From Candidatus Sulfopaludibacter sp. SbA3 (GTDB lineage: Bacteria; Acidobacteriota; Terriglobia; Bryobacterales; Bryobacteraceae), in the NCBI GenBank assembly GCA_945893365.1, contig CAMDED010000066.1:1-39587 (forward strand): a stretch of DNA of 39,587 nucleotides, given 5' to 3'. The notes below the pieces were generated by a model that was given only the letters and a program-made list of their open reading frames with translations, made no database searches and was not told the origin of the DNA. Below are positions 25,332 to 34,105 of this stretch, in pieces; the first letter of the stretch is position 1; each line of letters begins with the position of its first letter. Position numbers and translations under genes: made by a program.

Positions 25332-25526
25332 CCTATAAACGGCACTTGGCCTGGTGGGTTGAACGGAGGATAGCGTTGCTATTGTTCAACATGAGCGAAA
25401 AAGACGAGGTTGGTGGGGTTCACCCAGAAGGTGAAGGGCAAAGCACAGGAAGACAGGCGCTGGAAAGCGTGACCAGCGTGGATACTTTTGCCGGAAAGAT
25501 CCATGTAAAGTGGGCGCCTGAGGCCA
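25332..25526. other. scrambled spacer between two remnants
   Basis: Joins the truncated PadR and permease pieces. No gene recognised; the missing ~60 codons of PadR and ~750 codons of permease were deleted here. Confidence 0.4.
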
Positions 25527-25739
25527 GTGTTAGCAGTCTTGGGGCTGATGGTATTCTTCGTCGAATTTCTGAAGACGAGTGGGCTGTTCGACAGGTGGGT
25601 GGAGGATTGCCCGCCGACCAGCCCTGTCACGATCGGCACGGCGGTGTTACTCCTGGCGGGGGCGACGCTCGGCGCTTCGTTCATTCCCGCGTACCGGGCG
25701 TCCATCGTGAACCCGGTTGACGCTGTGCGATTCGAGTAG
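25527..25739 (+). pseudogene. ADOP-type ABC permease, C-terminal remnant
   Basis: About 70 codons remain of a permease of some 800 aa. They end with a transmembrane helix and the family's tail: IGTAVLLLAGATLGASFIPAYRAS followed by VNPVDAVRFE, as in the MacB/FtsX-like 'acidobacterial duplicated orphan permeases' (ARxxDPxxALRxE tail). The N-terminal part, including the MacB-like periplasmic domain, is missing. Together with the PadR piece this marks a deleted PadR-ADOP operon. Confidence 0.65.
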
Positions 25740-25857
25740 TTCGCTTACCCACCAAAGCGGCAACCGCGTGGCGACGCGGAAAAAACGCTACAGGTAGGTC
25801 TGAAAACATGCTGCCTGACGATAAGACTTGCTCTGGCACCCGCCCCGCGACTTAAGG

Positions 25858-25863
25858 TACAAT
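25858..25863 (+). promoter_or_regulatory. possible -10 element, leaderless start
   Basis: TACAAT within AAGGTACAATCG, 6 bp before GTG 25870; the mRNA would start at the codon itself. No matching -35 box. It resembles the candidate -10 of alaS (GGTTACAATA). Confidence 0.3.
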
Positions 25864-25869
25864 CGATCC

Positions 25870-26241
25870 GTGCATCGAATATCCGCAATGCTGGTGCTGA
25901 CGGTGATCGGCTTCTCGCTGATCCCCTCCGCCCTCTTTGCGGAGAAAACTTCGGAGTTGCCTGCCTGCTGCCGCCGCGACGGCAAACATCACTGCGCGAG
26001 TATGGCCGCCAAGCATACGCAGCCACCCGGAGTCGCGATCGCGGGTCTTCGAACCAAGTGCCCGCTGTTTCCCGCGGGCGGAGCCGTTCCCGCCTCTGGA
26101 AACGCTGTCGCTCCGGTCGCCGCGCATGTTTTCGTTGCCCCTGTCGCCGTTTATCCGACGGCCGCCGCGCAGACCGAAGCGCAGTATCGCGTCTCGTTTA
26201 GCCGTTCGTCTCAAAAACGCGGACCGCCTTCTCTCCTGTAA
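25870..26241 (+). CDS. small exported Cys/His-rich protein
   Basis: A 123-aa protein from GTG 25870 with a clear signal peptide (MLVLTVIGFSLIPSALFA, cleavage about A24/E25). The mature protein starts with a Cys/His cluster PACCRRDGKHHCASM (C33, C34, H40, H41, C42) and continues with an Ala/Val/Pro-rich, probably flexible tail. I do not recognise a named family. The cluster would suit metal binding (copper or zinc) or disulfides in the periplasm. It lies 104 bp before a TonB-dependent receptor and on the same strand. ATG 25888 is a later alternative start that keeps the signal peptide. Confidence 0.6.
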   Translation: MHRISAMLVLTVIGFSLIPSALFAEKTSELPACCRRDGKHHCASMAAKHTQPPGVAIAGLRTKCPLFPAGGAVPASGNAVAPVAAHVFVAPVAVYPTAAAQTEAQYRVSFSRSSQKRGPPSLL

Positions 26242-26334
26242 ATCCCCTTTCCTTGTAAGTGCCCATGCATCCGGATGCGCGTTTGTTCGCGCCCCCGGCG
26301 TGTTGGCATTGTTATTGGGTCAGTGCCTTTTCCA

Positions 26335-26340
26335 GGGAGG
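26335..26340 (+). promoter_or_regulatory. Shine-Dalgarno site deciding the receptor start
   Basis: GGGAGG lies 5 bases before ATG 26346, which fixes this start against an in-frame start at 26259. Confidence 0.75.
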
Positions 26341-26345
26341 ACTTT

Positions 26346-29156
26346 ATGCTTCGTTGTTCTTTGTATCATTTGGCCGCCGCCGCGGTCGGGATTGCATCCG
26401 CGCAGGAAACCATCCATCACGCGAGCGTAAGCGGAAGGGTTACGGACCCGTCGAGCGCCGTAGTGGAAGGCGCGAAAGTCACGGCACGCCAGATCGAGAC
26501 GAAAATCACCAGCTCGGCTGCCACGGATCGCGAGGGGCGCTTCCGCTTCCCGTATCTCAAGGTTGGCCCTTACGAGATCCAGGTCAGCCACCCTGGTTTT
26601 GCCGATGCCGTGCGTTCCCTTACGCTGAACGCGGGCGCGGCTCATGACCTGTCTTTTGGACTGGTGGTCGGATCGGCCGATGCGAAAGTTACGGTGGTGA
26701 GCGATTCCGCCGTACTCGAAGCCGCGCGCAGCCAGATCGCGGGTACGGTGTCGCAGACCGAGGTCCGCAATCTGCCGCTCAATGGACGCAGCTTTCTCGA
26801 TCTCGCACTTCTCATCCCCGGCGTTTCCCCCACGAACACCGGCAGCAATCAACTCTACGCCGAAACCTCGGCCGTTCCGGGGCAGGGAATTTCCGTCGGC
26901 AGCCAGCGTAACTTCTCGAACAACTTCGTCGTCGACGGCCTGTCCGCGAACGACGATGCGGCCGGCTTGAGCGGCGTGTTCTACGGCCTCGACACGGTGC
27001 AGGAAGTCCAGGTAGTCACCTCCGGCGCTCAATCGGAGCTGGGCCGCGCGCTCGGAGGCTTCATCAGCGTCGTCACCAAGAGCGGCACGAATACCCTGCA
27101 CGGCGACCTCTACGGATACCTGCGCAATCAGCGTTTGAACGCCGCGAATCCTTTATCGAACGCCAAGCTGCCCTCGACGCAGGCGCAATACGGAGCCAGT
27201 CTGGGCGGACCGGTCGTGCGCGAGCGCACCTTTTACTTCGCCAACTTCGAGCAGCGCCAGTTGAATCAGAGCGGGTTGATTACTATCTCTCCCGCGAACG
27301 TTGGCGCGGTCAATTCGCGGCTCAACGCCATTGGCTTCCGGGGCGCTCCGATTGCGACCGGCATTTATTCGAATCCATCCCACACCACTCACGTGCTGGG
27401 CAAGCTCGATCATCAGTTCAGCGCGCGAGACCAGTTCGCCGTCCGCTACAGCCTCTATGACGTCAACAGCAGGAACTCCAGAGGCGCGGGCGCATTGAAT
27501 GCGGCGACGGCCTCATCCGGTCTCGACAACTCCGATCACACGATCGCCGTCAGCAACATCTTTACCATCTCTCCGCGGACCGTGAGCGAAACCCGCGCGC
27601 AGTTCACGCACAGCGACCTGCTTGCGCTGCCCAGCGATCCGGAGGGGCCTGCCGTCAGCATCTCCGGTGTCGCCTCCTTTGGCCGCCTTTCGGGCTCCCC
27701 CGCCGGACGCCTGAACAAGTTGTATGAAATCGTGGACAATTATTCGCATCAGGCCGGCGCGCACGCCATACGGGCGGGAGTCAACTTCCTCTATAACGAC
27801 ACCACCATCGCCTTCCCCCGCTCGATTCGCGGCAGCTATGCGTTCTCCTCGCTCGCCAACTTCCTCCAAGGCACGTACAACAACTCCGGTTTTACGCAGA
27901 CTTTCGGCAATACCGTCGTTCCCCAGACCAACCCAAATGTTGGCTTTTATTTGCAGGATGAGTGGAAGGCGCGCCCGTCGCTCACGTTCAACGCCGGCAT
28001 CCGGTACGACCTGCAATTTCTTGAATCGATCGCGACGGACAGGAATAACTTTTCGCCCCGCGCCGGTTTTGCCTGGTCGCCCTTTGCGTCGCGGCGAACG
28101 GTGATTCGCGGCGGATTCGGATTGTTCTACGACCGGGTTCCTCTCCGCGCTCTCGCCAATGCTCTCCTATCGAGCGGCAACACCACAACCCTCACCAGTT
28201 CCAGCCAGGTGAGCGTGAGCCTGTCGCCGACGCAGGCTGGCGCGCCCGTTTTTCCCAATATCCTCACTACTCTTCCGGCCGGGGTTCTCCCGACCTTCAC
28301 CACGATGGACCCGGGCATGCGGAATGCGTACTCGACGCAGGGCAACGTCGAGTTCGAACAACAACTGAGCGCCAACACCACGTTCAGCGCCGGCTACCAG
28401 CACTTGCGCGGTCTTCACCTGATCGTTTCCATCAACCAGAACGCTCCGTCGTGCGTGGCGGCGGGCACGAACAACGGATGCCGGCCCAATCCCGCCTTCG
28501 CGAACAACAGCCAGTACCGGTCGCAGGCCGACTCTCGCTATGACGGTCTGCATCTCTCGTTCCAGCAGCGCCCCTCCCGCTGGGGAAGCTACCGCATTTC
28601 CTATGCGCTTTCCAGATCGCGCAACAACGTGGGCGAATTTTTCTTCAGCTCTCCGATCGACCCCTTCAACATCTGGCGGGACTACGGCCGCTCCGACGAC
28701 GATCAGCGGCACCGCGTTGTCTTCAACGGCGAAGTCCATTCATCCATGGGCGCGGCAAACGGCCTTTGGCAACACCTCAGCCATGGATTCCGGCTGAGCG
28801 GCATCCTGCAATACTATTCCGCTTTTCCGTTGAATCTTACAACCGGATCGACGACGATTCAGGGCACGACCGCGCGGCCTATGGCGGGCGGCGATTTCGT
28901 CGAGCGCAATGCGGGAACCGGTTCGGATTTCTTCAGCGTCAACGCGCGCGTAAGCCGCGTGTTTACGATCACCGAGCGCCTCCGTCTGGAAGCCATGGGT
29001 GAAGCGTTCAATCTGCTGAATCACCGCAATAACCTGACGAAGAACGGCGTGTTCGGCGCGGGCGCATACCCTGCCAGTCCGTCGGCTGCATTCGGCCAGG
29101 TCACCGCCGTCAACGATCCTAGAGGGATTCAGTTGGCTCTGCGGGTCCGGTTCTAA
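26346..29156 (+). CDS. TonB-dependent receptor, Oar-like, second copy
   Basis: A 936-aa outer-membrane protein. Residues 1-19 are a signal peptide (AVGIASA/QET). The carboxypeptidase-regulatory-like domain (about 25-110: SGRVTDPSSAVVEGAKV, GRFRFPYLKVGPYEI) is followed by the plug with LPLNGRS at 143-149, and a barrel ending RVRF. It shares the layout of the receptor at 5852 but is 200 residues shorter and clearly diverged, so it is not a recent duplicate. The propeller gene starts 12 bp after its stop with a strong ribosome site. The neighbours, a Cys/His-rich exported protein and a CxCCH propeller, hint at a metal or metal-complex ligand (inference). Confidence 0.88.
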   Translation: MLRCSLYHLAAAAVGIASAQETIHHASVSGRVTDPSSAVVEGAKVTARQIETKITSSAATDREGRFRFPYLKVGPYEIQVSHPGFADAVRSLTLNAGAAHDLSFGLVVGSADAKVTVVSDSAVLEAARSQIAGTVSQTEVRNLPLNGRSFLDLALLIPGVSPTNTGSNQLYAETSAVPGQGISVGSQRNFSNNFVVDGLSANDDAAGLSGVFYGLDTVQEVQVVTSGAQSELGRALGGFISVVTKSGTNTLHGDLYGYLRNQRLNAANPLSNAKLPSTQAQYGASLGGPVVRERTFYFANFEQRQLNQSGLITISPANVGAVNSRLNAIGFRGAPIATGIYSNPSHTTHVLGKLDHQFSARDQFAVRYSLYDVNSRNSRGAGALNAATASSGLDNSDHTIAVSNIFTISPRTVSETRAQFTHSDLLALPSDPEGPAVSISGVASFGRLSGSPAGRLNKLYEIVDNYSHQAGAHAIRAGVNFLYNDTTIAFPRSIRGSYAFSSLANFLQGTYNNSGFTQTFGNTVVPQTNPNVGFYLQDEWKARPSLTFNAGIRYDLQFLESIATDRNNFSPRAGFAWSPFASRRTVIRGGFGLFYDRVPLRALANALLSSGNTTTLTSSSQVSVSLSPTQAGAPVFPNILTTLPAGVLPTFTTMDPGMRNAYSTQGNVEFEQQLSANTTFSAGYQHLRGLHLIVSINQNAPSCVAAGTNNGCRPNPAFANNSQYRSQADSRYDGLHLSFQQRPSRWGSYRISYALSRSRNNVGEFFFSSPIDPFNIWRDYGRSDDDQRHRVVFNGEVHSSMGAANGLWQHLSHGFRLSGILQYYSAFPLNLTTGSTTIQGTTARPMAGGDFVERNAGTGSDFFSVNARVSRVFTITERLRLEAMGEAFNLLNHRNNLTKNGVFGAGAYPASPSAAFGQVTAVNDPRGIQLALRVRF

Positions 29157-29162
29157 AAGGAG
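29157..29162 (+). promoter_or_regulatory. strong Shine-Dalgarno site of the propeller gene
   Basis: AAGGAG immediately after the receptor stop, 6 bases before ATG 29169. Confidence 0.7.
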
Positions 29163-29168
29163 AAAAAC

Positions 29169-30233
29169 ATGCTGCTGCCGGCTTTGCTCTTTTCCATCGT
29201 GCACATCCCGCCCGCGGACGCGGCCGTTCCCTATCGCCAACCGCAACTCGCCGCGGCTCATGGCCTGGTCGCGATGACGTTCGGGGGCGGTTCTTCCCTC
29301 TACTTCACCTCCTCGTCCGACCAGGGCCGAACCTTCCTTCCGGCCTCGAAGGTCGCTGAAACCGGAGCGCTGGCGCTCGGACGCCATCGCGGCCCGCGAA
29401 TCGCGATCCTCAAGGATGCGATCGTGATCACCGCCATCGCGGGTAAGAAGACAGCCACCGGCCCGCATGCTCACGGACTTCCGGAGAACGGAGACCTCAT
29501 GGTGTGGCGTTCGACCGATCGCGGAAAGACGTGGATGCAGACGAGCGTCGTCAATGATACCGCCGGCGCGGCGCGCGAAGGACTCCACGCATTGGCGGCC
29601 GGTCCGGATGGCAGCCTCTTCGCCGTGTGGCTCGATCTGCGCATGAAAGGGACGCAACTGTACGGCGCATCGTCCAAAGATGGCGGATTGACGTGGTCGA
29701 AGAATGTCGCGATCTATGCTTCGCCCGGCGGCACAATTTGTCAGTGCTGCCATCCGGCGCTCTCGATCGATGAAGGCGGGCGCGTCTGGGTGATGTGGCG
29801 AAACGCTCTCGATGGATCGCGCGATCCCTACGTGACCAGTTCGGGCGACGGCGTTCGCTTCGAGTCTGCAAAGCGGCTCGGGACAGGCACGTGGAAAATC
29901 AATGCGTGTCCCATGGACGGCGGGGGCATTGCGGTCGATAAGGGACGTGTCACTTCGGCATGGCGGCGGGAAGCGGACGTCTTCCTGGCGGCGCCGGACG
30001 GCACGGAAAAGCGCCTTGGAACGGGTAAGGATGTCGCCATCGCGAAAGCGAAGCGCGGAACCTATGTCGCATGGACGAAAGACGGAGCCATCGAAATCCT
30101 GCCGCCGAACGCGGCCGCGGCCGAAGCGCTCTCCCCGAAGGGCGGGTTTGCGACGCTGCTTCCACTGCCGGACGGGGCTGTGCTGGCGGCTTGGGAAACG
30201 CAGGCGACAGTCGAGACGAAACGAATCGACTGA
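29169..30233 (+). CDS. exported Asp-box (sialidase-like) beta-propeller with CxCCH motif
   Basis: A 354-aa protein with a signal peptide (residues 1 to about 18). Asp-box repeats of the BNR/sialidase type are visible: SSDQGRTFLP, STDRGKTWMQ, SKDGGLTWSK. Between blades lies CQCCHPALS (C191, C193, C194, H195), an unusual cluster for a sialidase fold that could bind a metal or form a disulfide. The catalytic tyrosine and arginine triad of true sialidases is not evident, so I do not call it a glycosidase. It is translated directly after the TonB receptor, in the same operon, and is probably a periplasmic or surface partner of it. Confidence 0.7.
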   Translation: MLLPALLFSIVHIPPADAAVPYRQPQLAAAHGLVAMTFGGGSSLYFTSSSDQGRTFLPASKVAETGALALGRHRGPRIAILKDAIVITAIAGKKTATGPHAHGLPENGDLMVWRSTDRGKTWMQTSVVNDTAGAAREGLHALAAGPDGSLFAVWLDLRMKGTQLYGASSKDGGLTWSKNVAIYASPGGTICQCCHPALSIDEGGRVWVMWRNALDGSRDPYVTSSGDGVRFESAKRLGTGTWKINACPMDGGGIAVDKGRVTSAWRREADVFLAAPDGTEKRLGTGKDVAIAKAKRGTYVAWTKDGAIEILPPNAAAAEALSPKGGFATLLPLPDGAVLAAWETQATVETKRID

Positions 30234-30599
30234 AAGTCGAATGGCGCGGAATCATCACAACGACACGCGGACTGAGAGGCGCGTTGCGCGCTGCCGCCGC
30301 CTCGCGGCTGTCGCTAGTCCTGCTGTCGAAAGACGGCCGGGCGCGCGCTAGACAAGGCCGCATTCGCGGCCGCCGCATCCGCATGCCCGAAGGGATGCAG
30401 GCAACCGGCCGCGCTGGCGAGCTATGCCGGCCCTCCGCGGCCGTCCGCTCGTAGCGCGCACAGCCTGCTGCCACAATTTCTCGCTCCGCGTCCGCGAGCT
30501 TGCCGCAGTCGAGTTTGCCCTCTTCGAACGACCCCCTCTCCGGTCCTGATCTCTGCTGACCGGAGGCGATGAAGCAGATCAGCCCAACCGGTAGTGCCG
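30234..30599. other. intergenic region, no gene recognised
   Basis: 366 bp between the propeller and the Nramp remnant. It contains a 6-bp stem (GCATCC 30375-30380 / GGATGC 30393-30398). No RNA or coding sequence supported; it may contain unrecognisable remains of the Nramp gene. Confidence 0.35.
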
Positions 30600-30820
30600 A
30601 CGCCCGGTTTTCCCATTGTGAAATTGATTCGGTTCTCGCAGGCGATCAACGGCGTGCTCCTGCCGGTGGCGCGATCTTCATGATCGTATTGATCAACAAG
30701 CGCGGTCTCATGCAAGAATGGGTGAATTCGAAGAAATACAACGTGGTCGCGTGGACTACGGTCGGGGTGATGTTCGGAATCACCCTGGCACTGGTGGGAA
30801 CGAGCATTCGAGGTTTGTAA
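30600..30820 (+). pseudogene. Nramp-type metal transporter, 3' remnant
   Basis: The C-terminal end of an Nramp (MntH-like) divalent metal transporter is readable: IVKLIRFSQAINGVLLPVA, then after a frame change IFMIVLINKRGLMQEWVNSKKYN and a last membrane helix ending LVGTSIRGL. A single missing base near 30667 (native CCGGTGGCGGCGATC probably became CCGGTGGCGCGATC) explains the shift. Everything before the last two helices (about 350 codons) is gone. The gene stops 7 bp before cyaY, so this was once upstream of cyaY in the same operon. Confidence 0.75.
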
Positions 30821-30827
30821 CACGGAA

Positions 30828-31157
30828 ATGATGGACGAACAGCTTTTTAAGACAAAAGCGGACGACGCGCTCACCGCGTTGAACCGGGCGCTGATTTCGC
30901 TTTCCGAAGATTGCGCCTTCGACGTCGATTTCAACGCCGGCGCGTTGTCGGTGGAGTTCGAAGACCCGCCGGGGAAATTCGTCATCAGCCCGAACGCCCC
31001 GGTGCGGCAGATCTGGGTCTCGGCGCACTCGAGGAGCTACAAGCTCGATTGGGATATCGTCGAGAGCGCCTTCGTACTCACCATTAACGGACAGACGCTG
31101 AAGGAGCTGATCCAACAAGAGATCGGGAAGCAGTTGGGCGAGGAAGTCGATCTTTAA
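30828..31157 (+). CDS. cyaY: iron donor protein CyaY (frataxin homologue)
   Basis: A 109-aa frataxin-family protein: acidic first helix (LFKTKADDALTALNRALISLSEDCAFDVDF), then the beta-sheet signature SVEFEDPPGKFVISPNAPVRQIWVSAHSRSYKLDW, with the conserved tryptophan, and a final helix. It binds iron and modulates iron-sulfur cluster assembly in the cytosol. ATG 30828 and ATG 30831 are adjacent and both possible; GGAA precedes. Only 3 bp separate its stop from the permease start. Confidence 0.92.
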   Translation: MMDEQLFKTKADDALTALNRALISLSEDCAFDVDFNAGALSVEFEDPPGKFVISPNAPVRQIWVSAHSRSYKLDWDIVESAFVLTINGQTLKELIQQEIGKQLGEEVDL

Positions 31158-31160
31158 CCG

Positions 31161-32630
31161 ATGCCGCAAGCCGACCGGGACCGCGCCGATCTCAAACGCT
31201 TCGGATACGCCCAGGAACTGTTCCGCGGCATGGGCGGGTTCTCGAACTTCGCCCTTTCGTTCTCGATCATCTCGATTCTGACCGGCGCGGTCACCCTCTT
31301 CGGCTACGGGCTTGAAATGGGAGGCCCACTTGAAATGAGCCTCGGCTGGCCCATCGCGACGATGTTCACGCTGACGGTCGCGGCCAGTATGGCGGAGCTG
31401 ACCTCGGCCTATCCGACGGCCGGCGCGATGTACCACTGGACCGCCGACCTTGGCGGCCCCGGCTGGGGATGGTTCGTCGCATGGCTCAATATCTTCGGCC
31501 TGATCGCCGCTATCGCCGGCATCAACTTCAGCTGCGCCCAATTTGTACTCCCCTTCCTCGGGCTTCCTTCGAGCCACGCCTGGCTGCTTTCGACGTTCGC
31601 TTTCGTGCTGGCGACGCAGGGCGCGCTAAACCACTACGGGGTCCGCCTCGTGGCGATTCTGAACGACCTCAGCGTGACCGTCCACATTGTGGGCGTGCTC
31701 GCCGTCGTCGCGGCCGTCTTCTTTCTCGCTCCGAAACAACCCGTGACATTCCTGTTTCAGGCCGTGAACAGCAACGGACGAAGCTGGTACCCGTGGGCGT
31801 TCGTGCTCGGGCTGCTGCAGGCGCAATGGACCTACACGGGTTTCGACGCTTCGGCGCACATGGCCGAGGAGACGGAGGATCCCCGGCGGCGCGCGCCCTG
31901 GGGCATCGTGCTGTCCGTGTTCGTCTCGGGGTTGGTGGGATATCTGCTGGTGATTTCGCTGACGCTCGCGATTCGCGGAATTCCGGAAGCGCTGGGCGCG
32001 AAGGACGCGGAAGGGAACGCAATACCGGCGGTAATCGCCATCCTTCAACAGGCGCTGGGGGCGAAGGCGGGAAATGCCATGGCTGCCCTGGCGTCGATGG
32101 CGATGTGGTTCTGCGGGCTTTCCACCATCACGTCGGCTTCGCGCACTTTATTTGCCCTGGCGCGAGACCACGGCACGCCTTTTTCCAGAGCTCTGCGCGG
32201 AGTAAGCCGTGGGCATGGCACGCCCGCGGCCGCAATCTGGACCATGGTGGGAGCTTCTCTCGCGGCCATGCTCTGGACCGGGGCCGTGCCGATCGTCACG
32301 TCTCTCAGCACCGTCGCGCTGTATATCGCGTACACGATTCCCGTTGTCTTCGCCTACCGTGCGCGGCTTCGCGGTTCCGCCTGGCCAAAGGAAGCCGTGT
32401 GGAGCCTCGGCCGGTTCGGAGGCGCGGTAAACCTTGCGGCCATCCTTTATGCGGGCTTCATTTCCGTGGTCCTGATGATGCCGCCGAACGAACTGGCGGG
32501 CAAGACGCTGCTCGGTTTGATCGCCGGGCTGGGCCTGTTGTACGCTTTGATTGCGCGGCACAAATACCGGGGCCCCGAGTGGAGCTCGCGGACTTCTCAT
32601 CGCGCCGCAAGAGGAGACTCGAGTTCATGA
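31161..32630 (+). CDS. APC-family amino acid/amine permease
   Basis: A 489-aa inner-membrane transporter of the APC superfamily with about 12 membrane helices. The N-terminus has ELFRGMGGFSNFALSFSIISILTGA, and the next helix region ELTSAYPTAGAMYHW is the amino acid/choline/GABA-permease type. Substrate is inferred from its neighbours: an aldehyde dehydrogenase and a glutamine synthetase-like enzyme, the set for polyamines, GABA or ethanolamine-type amines. The stop overlaps the ALDH start (ATGA). Confidence 0.85.
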   Translation: MPQADRDRADLKRFGYAQELFRGMGGFSNFALSFSIISILTGAVTLFGYGLEMGGPLEMSLGWPIATMFTLTVAASMAELTSAYPTAGAMYHWTADLGGPGWGWFVAWLNIFGLIAAIAGINFSCAQFVLPFLGLPSSHAWLLSTFAFVLATQGALNHYGVRLVAILNDLSVTVHIVGVLAVVAAVFFLAPKQPVTFLFQAVNSNGRSWYPWAFVLGLLQAQWTYTGFDASAHMAEETEDPRRRAPWGIVLSVFVSGLVGYLLVISLTLAIRGIPEALGAKDAEGNAIPAVIAILQQALGAKAGNAMAALASMAMWFCGLSTITSASRTLFALARDHGTPFSRALRGVSRGHGTPAAAIWTMVGASLAAMLWTGAVPIVTSLSTVALYIAYTIPVVFAYRARLRGSAWPKEAVWSLGRFGGAVNLAAILYAGFISVVLMMPPNELAGKTLLGLIAGLGLLYALIARHKYRGPEWSSRTSHRAARGDSSS

Positions 32631-34105
32631 GCGTGGCGGAAGCGATTCGGGAAAAGCTGAGTCCGAGGCAGCTGTTCATCAACGGAAGAGGCGAGGATGC
32701 GGCGAACGGGAAAACGATTGAGGTTCGCAACCCAGCCACGGGAGAGTTGCTGACGACGGTCCCGGATGGCGAAGCGGCGGACATAGACCGCGCCGTGACC
32801 GCGGCTCGCGCGAGCTTCGAAAAGAAGACATGGCGCGGCATGGACCCCTCGAAGAAAGAGAAGATCCTCTGGAATCTGGCGGAGATTCTGGCGAAGAACG
32901 CGGAAGAGCTGGCGGTCCTCGAATCCCTTGAGAACGGCAAGACGGTCCGCGAGGCGGCGGGCTCCGACGTGGGACCGGCGATCGACGCTTTCCGCTACTA
33001 CGCAGGCTGGGTGCGCAAAATCTATGGCGAGACCATTCCGGTGGACGGCGGCTTCCTGAACTACACGCTGCGCGAGCCCGTGGGCGTGGTGGGCGCGGTG
33101 GTGCCGTGGAACTATCCATTGCAGATCGCCGTGTGGAAGGTGGCGCCCGCGCTCGCCTGCGGCTGCTCGGTGGTGCTGAAACCATCGGAAATGACTCCTC
33201 TTACGGCGCTCAAGCTCGCCGAATTTGCGATGGAAGCCGGCGTGCCGGAAGGCGTTCTGAACGTCGTCACCGGTTATGGGCATACGGCGGGCGAGGCGCT
33301 CGCAAGGCACATGGACGTCGATAAGATCAGCTTCACCGGCAGCACGCGCACGGGGCGGGCGCTGTTGAAAGCCTCGGCGGAATCGAACCTGAAGCGCGTC
33401 AGTCTGGAACTGGGCGGCAAGTCGCCGAACATCGTCTTTCCCGATTGTGAGATGGAGCCGGCCATCCGTTCGGCGTTCTGGGGCATCTTCGGAAACAAGG
33501 GGGAGATTTGCAGTGCGGCCTCGCGCCTGCTGGTCCACACCGATGTTCACGATAAGTTTCTGGACACGCTTGTGTCTCGCGCCAAACGGCTGAAGGTGGG
33601 CGACCCGCTCGACAAGGGCACCGGCATGGGATCGCAGATATCTCAGGTACAGATGGAGCGCATTCTGAGCTACATCAAGTCGGGCGTCGATCAGGGCGCG
33701 CGCCTGATGTGCGGCGGGGAACGCGACACGGCGGGCTCGAACGCCAACGGATTTTTCGTGAAGCCCACCGTCTTCGCCGATGTGAAGCCGGAGATGAAGA
33801 TCGCGCAGGAAGAGATCTTCGGACCGGTGCTTTCGGCGATCAGGTTCCAGAGCCCGGAGGAGGCGGTGGAGATCGCAAACGGCACCATCTACGGGCTTGT
33901 TTCCGCGGTCTGGACCCGGGATATCAAGCTCGCGCACCGCATGGCGAACGAGATCAAGGCCGGCTCGGTGTGGATCAACACGTATAACGGCTTCGATACG
34001 GCGTCTCCGTTCGGCGGATACAAGCAGAGCGGATTCGGGCGCGATCTGGGCGCGCACGCGCTTGAACAGTATACGAACGTGAAGTCGGTATGGGTGGCGC
34101 TTTGA
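32627..34105 (+). CDS. NAD(P)-dependent aldehyde dehydrogenase
   Basis: A 492-aa ALDH superfamily protein. Catalytic residues are N162 in VPWNYP, E261 in LELGGKSPN and C295 in GEICSAASR; FTGSTRTG (236-243) is the NAD-binding motif. It resembles PuuC/BetB-type enzymes that oxidise aminoaldehydes to amino acids. The ATG overlaps the permease stop by 4 bp. The open frame runs further upstream in the permease gene, but homology starts at MSVAEAIREKLSPRQ. The last 16 bp overlap the next gene. Confidence 0.92.
   Translation: MSVAEAIREKLSPRQLFINGRGEDAANGKTIEVRNPATGELLTTVPDGEAADIDRAVTAARASFEKKTWRGMDPSKKEKILWNLAEILAKNAEELAVLESLENGKTVREAAGSDVGPAIDAFRYYAGWVRKIYGETIPVDGGFLNYTLREPVGVVGAVVPWNYPLQIAVWKVAPALACGCSVVLKPSEMTPLTALKLAEFAMEAGVPEGVLNVVTGYGHTAGEALARHMDVDKISFTGSTRTGRALLKASAESNLKRVSLELGGKSPNIVFPDCEMEPAIRSAFWGIFGNKGEICSAASRLLVHTDVHDKFLDTLVSRAKRLKVGDPLDKGTGMGSQISQVQMERILSYIKSGVDQGARLMCGGERDTAGSNANGFFVKPTVFADVKPEMKIAQEEIFGPVLSAIRFQSPEEAVEIANGTIYGLVSAVWTRDIKLAHRMANEIKAGSVWINTYNGFDTASPFGGYKQSGFGRDLGAHALEQYTNVKSVWVAL

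Noticed and set aside
25765-25786. Hairpin CCGCGT-GGCG-ACGCGG followed by AAAAAA
   Set aside because: On the plus strand the tract is A, not T, and for a minus-strand transcript the T-run would precede the stem, so it is not a terminator.
25834-25848. sigma54-like GG-N10-GC (TGGCAC...CCGC) before the Cys/His-rich gene
   Set aside because: The -12 part lacks the TT of TTGC; the match is only to GG/GC and can be chance in GC-rich DNA.
31469-32626. In-frame upstream extension of the aldehyde dehydrogenase
   Set aside because: Arg-rich shadow of the permease gene; ALDH homology begins at ATG 32627, which overlaps the permease stop as ATGA.
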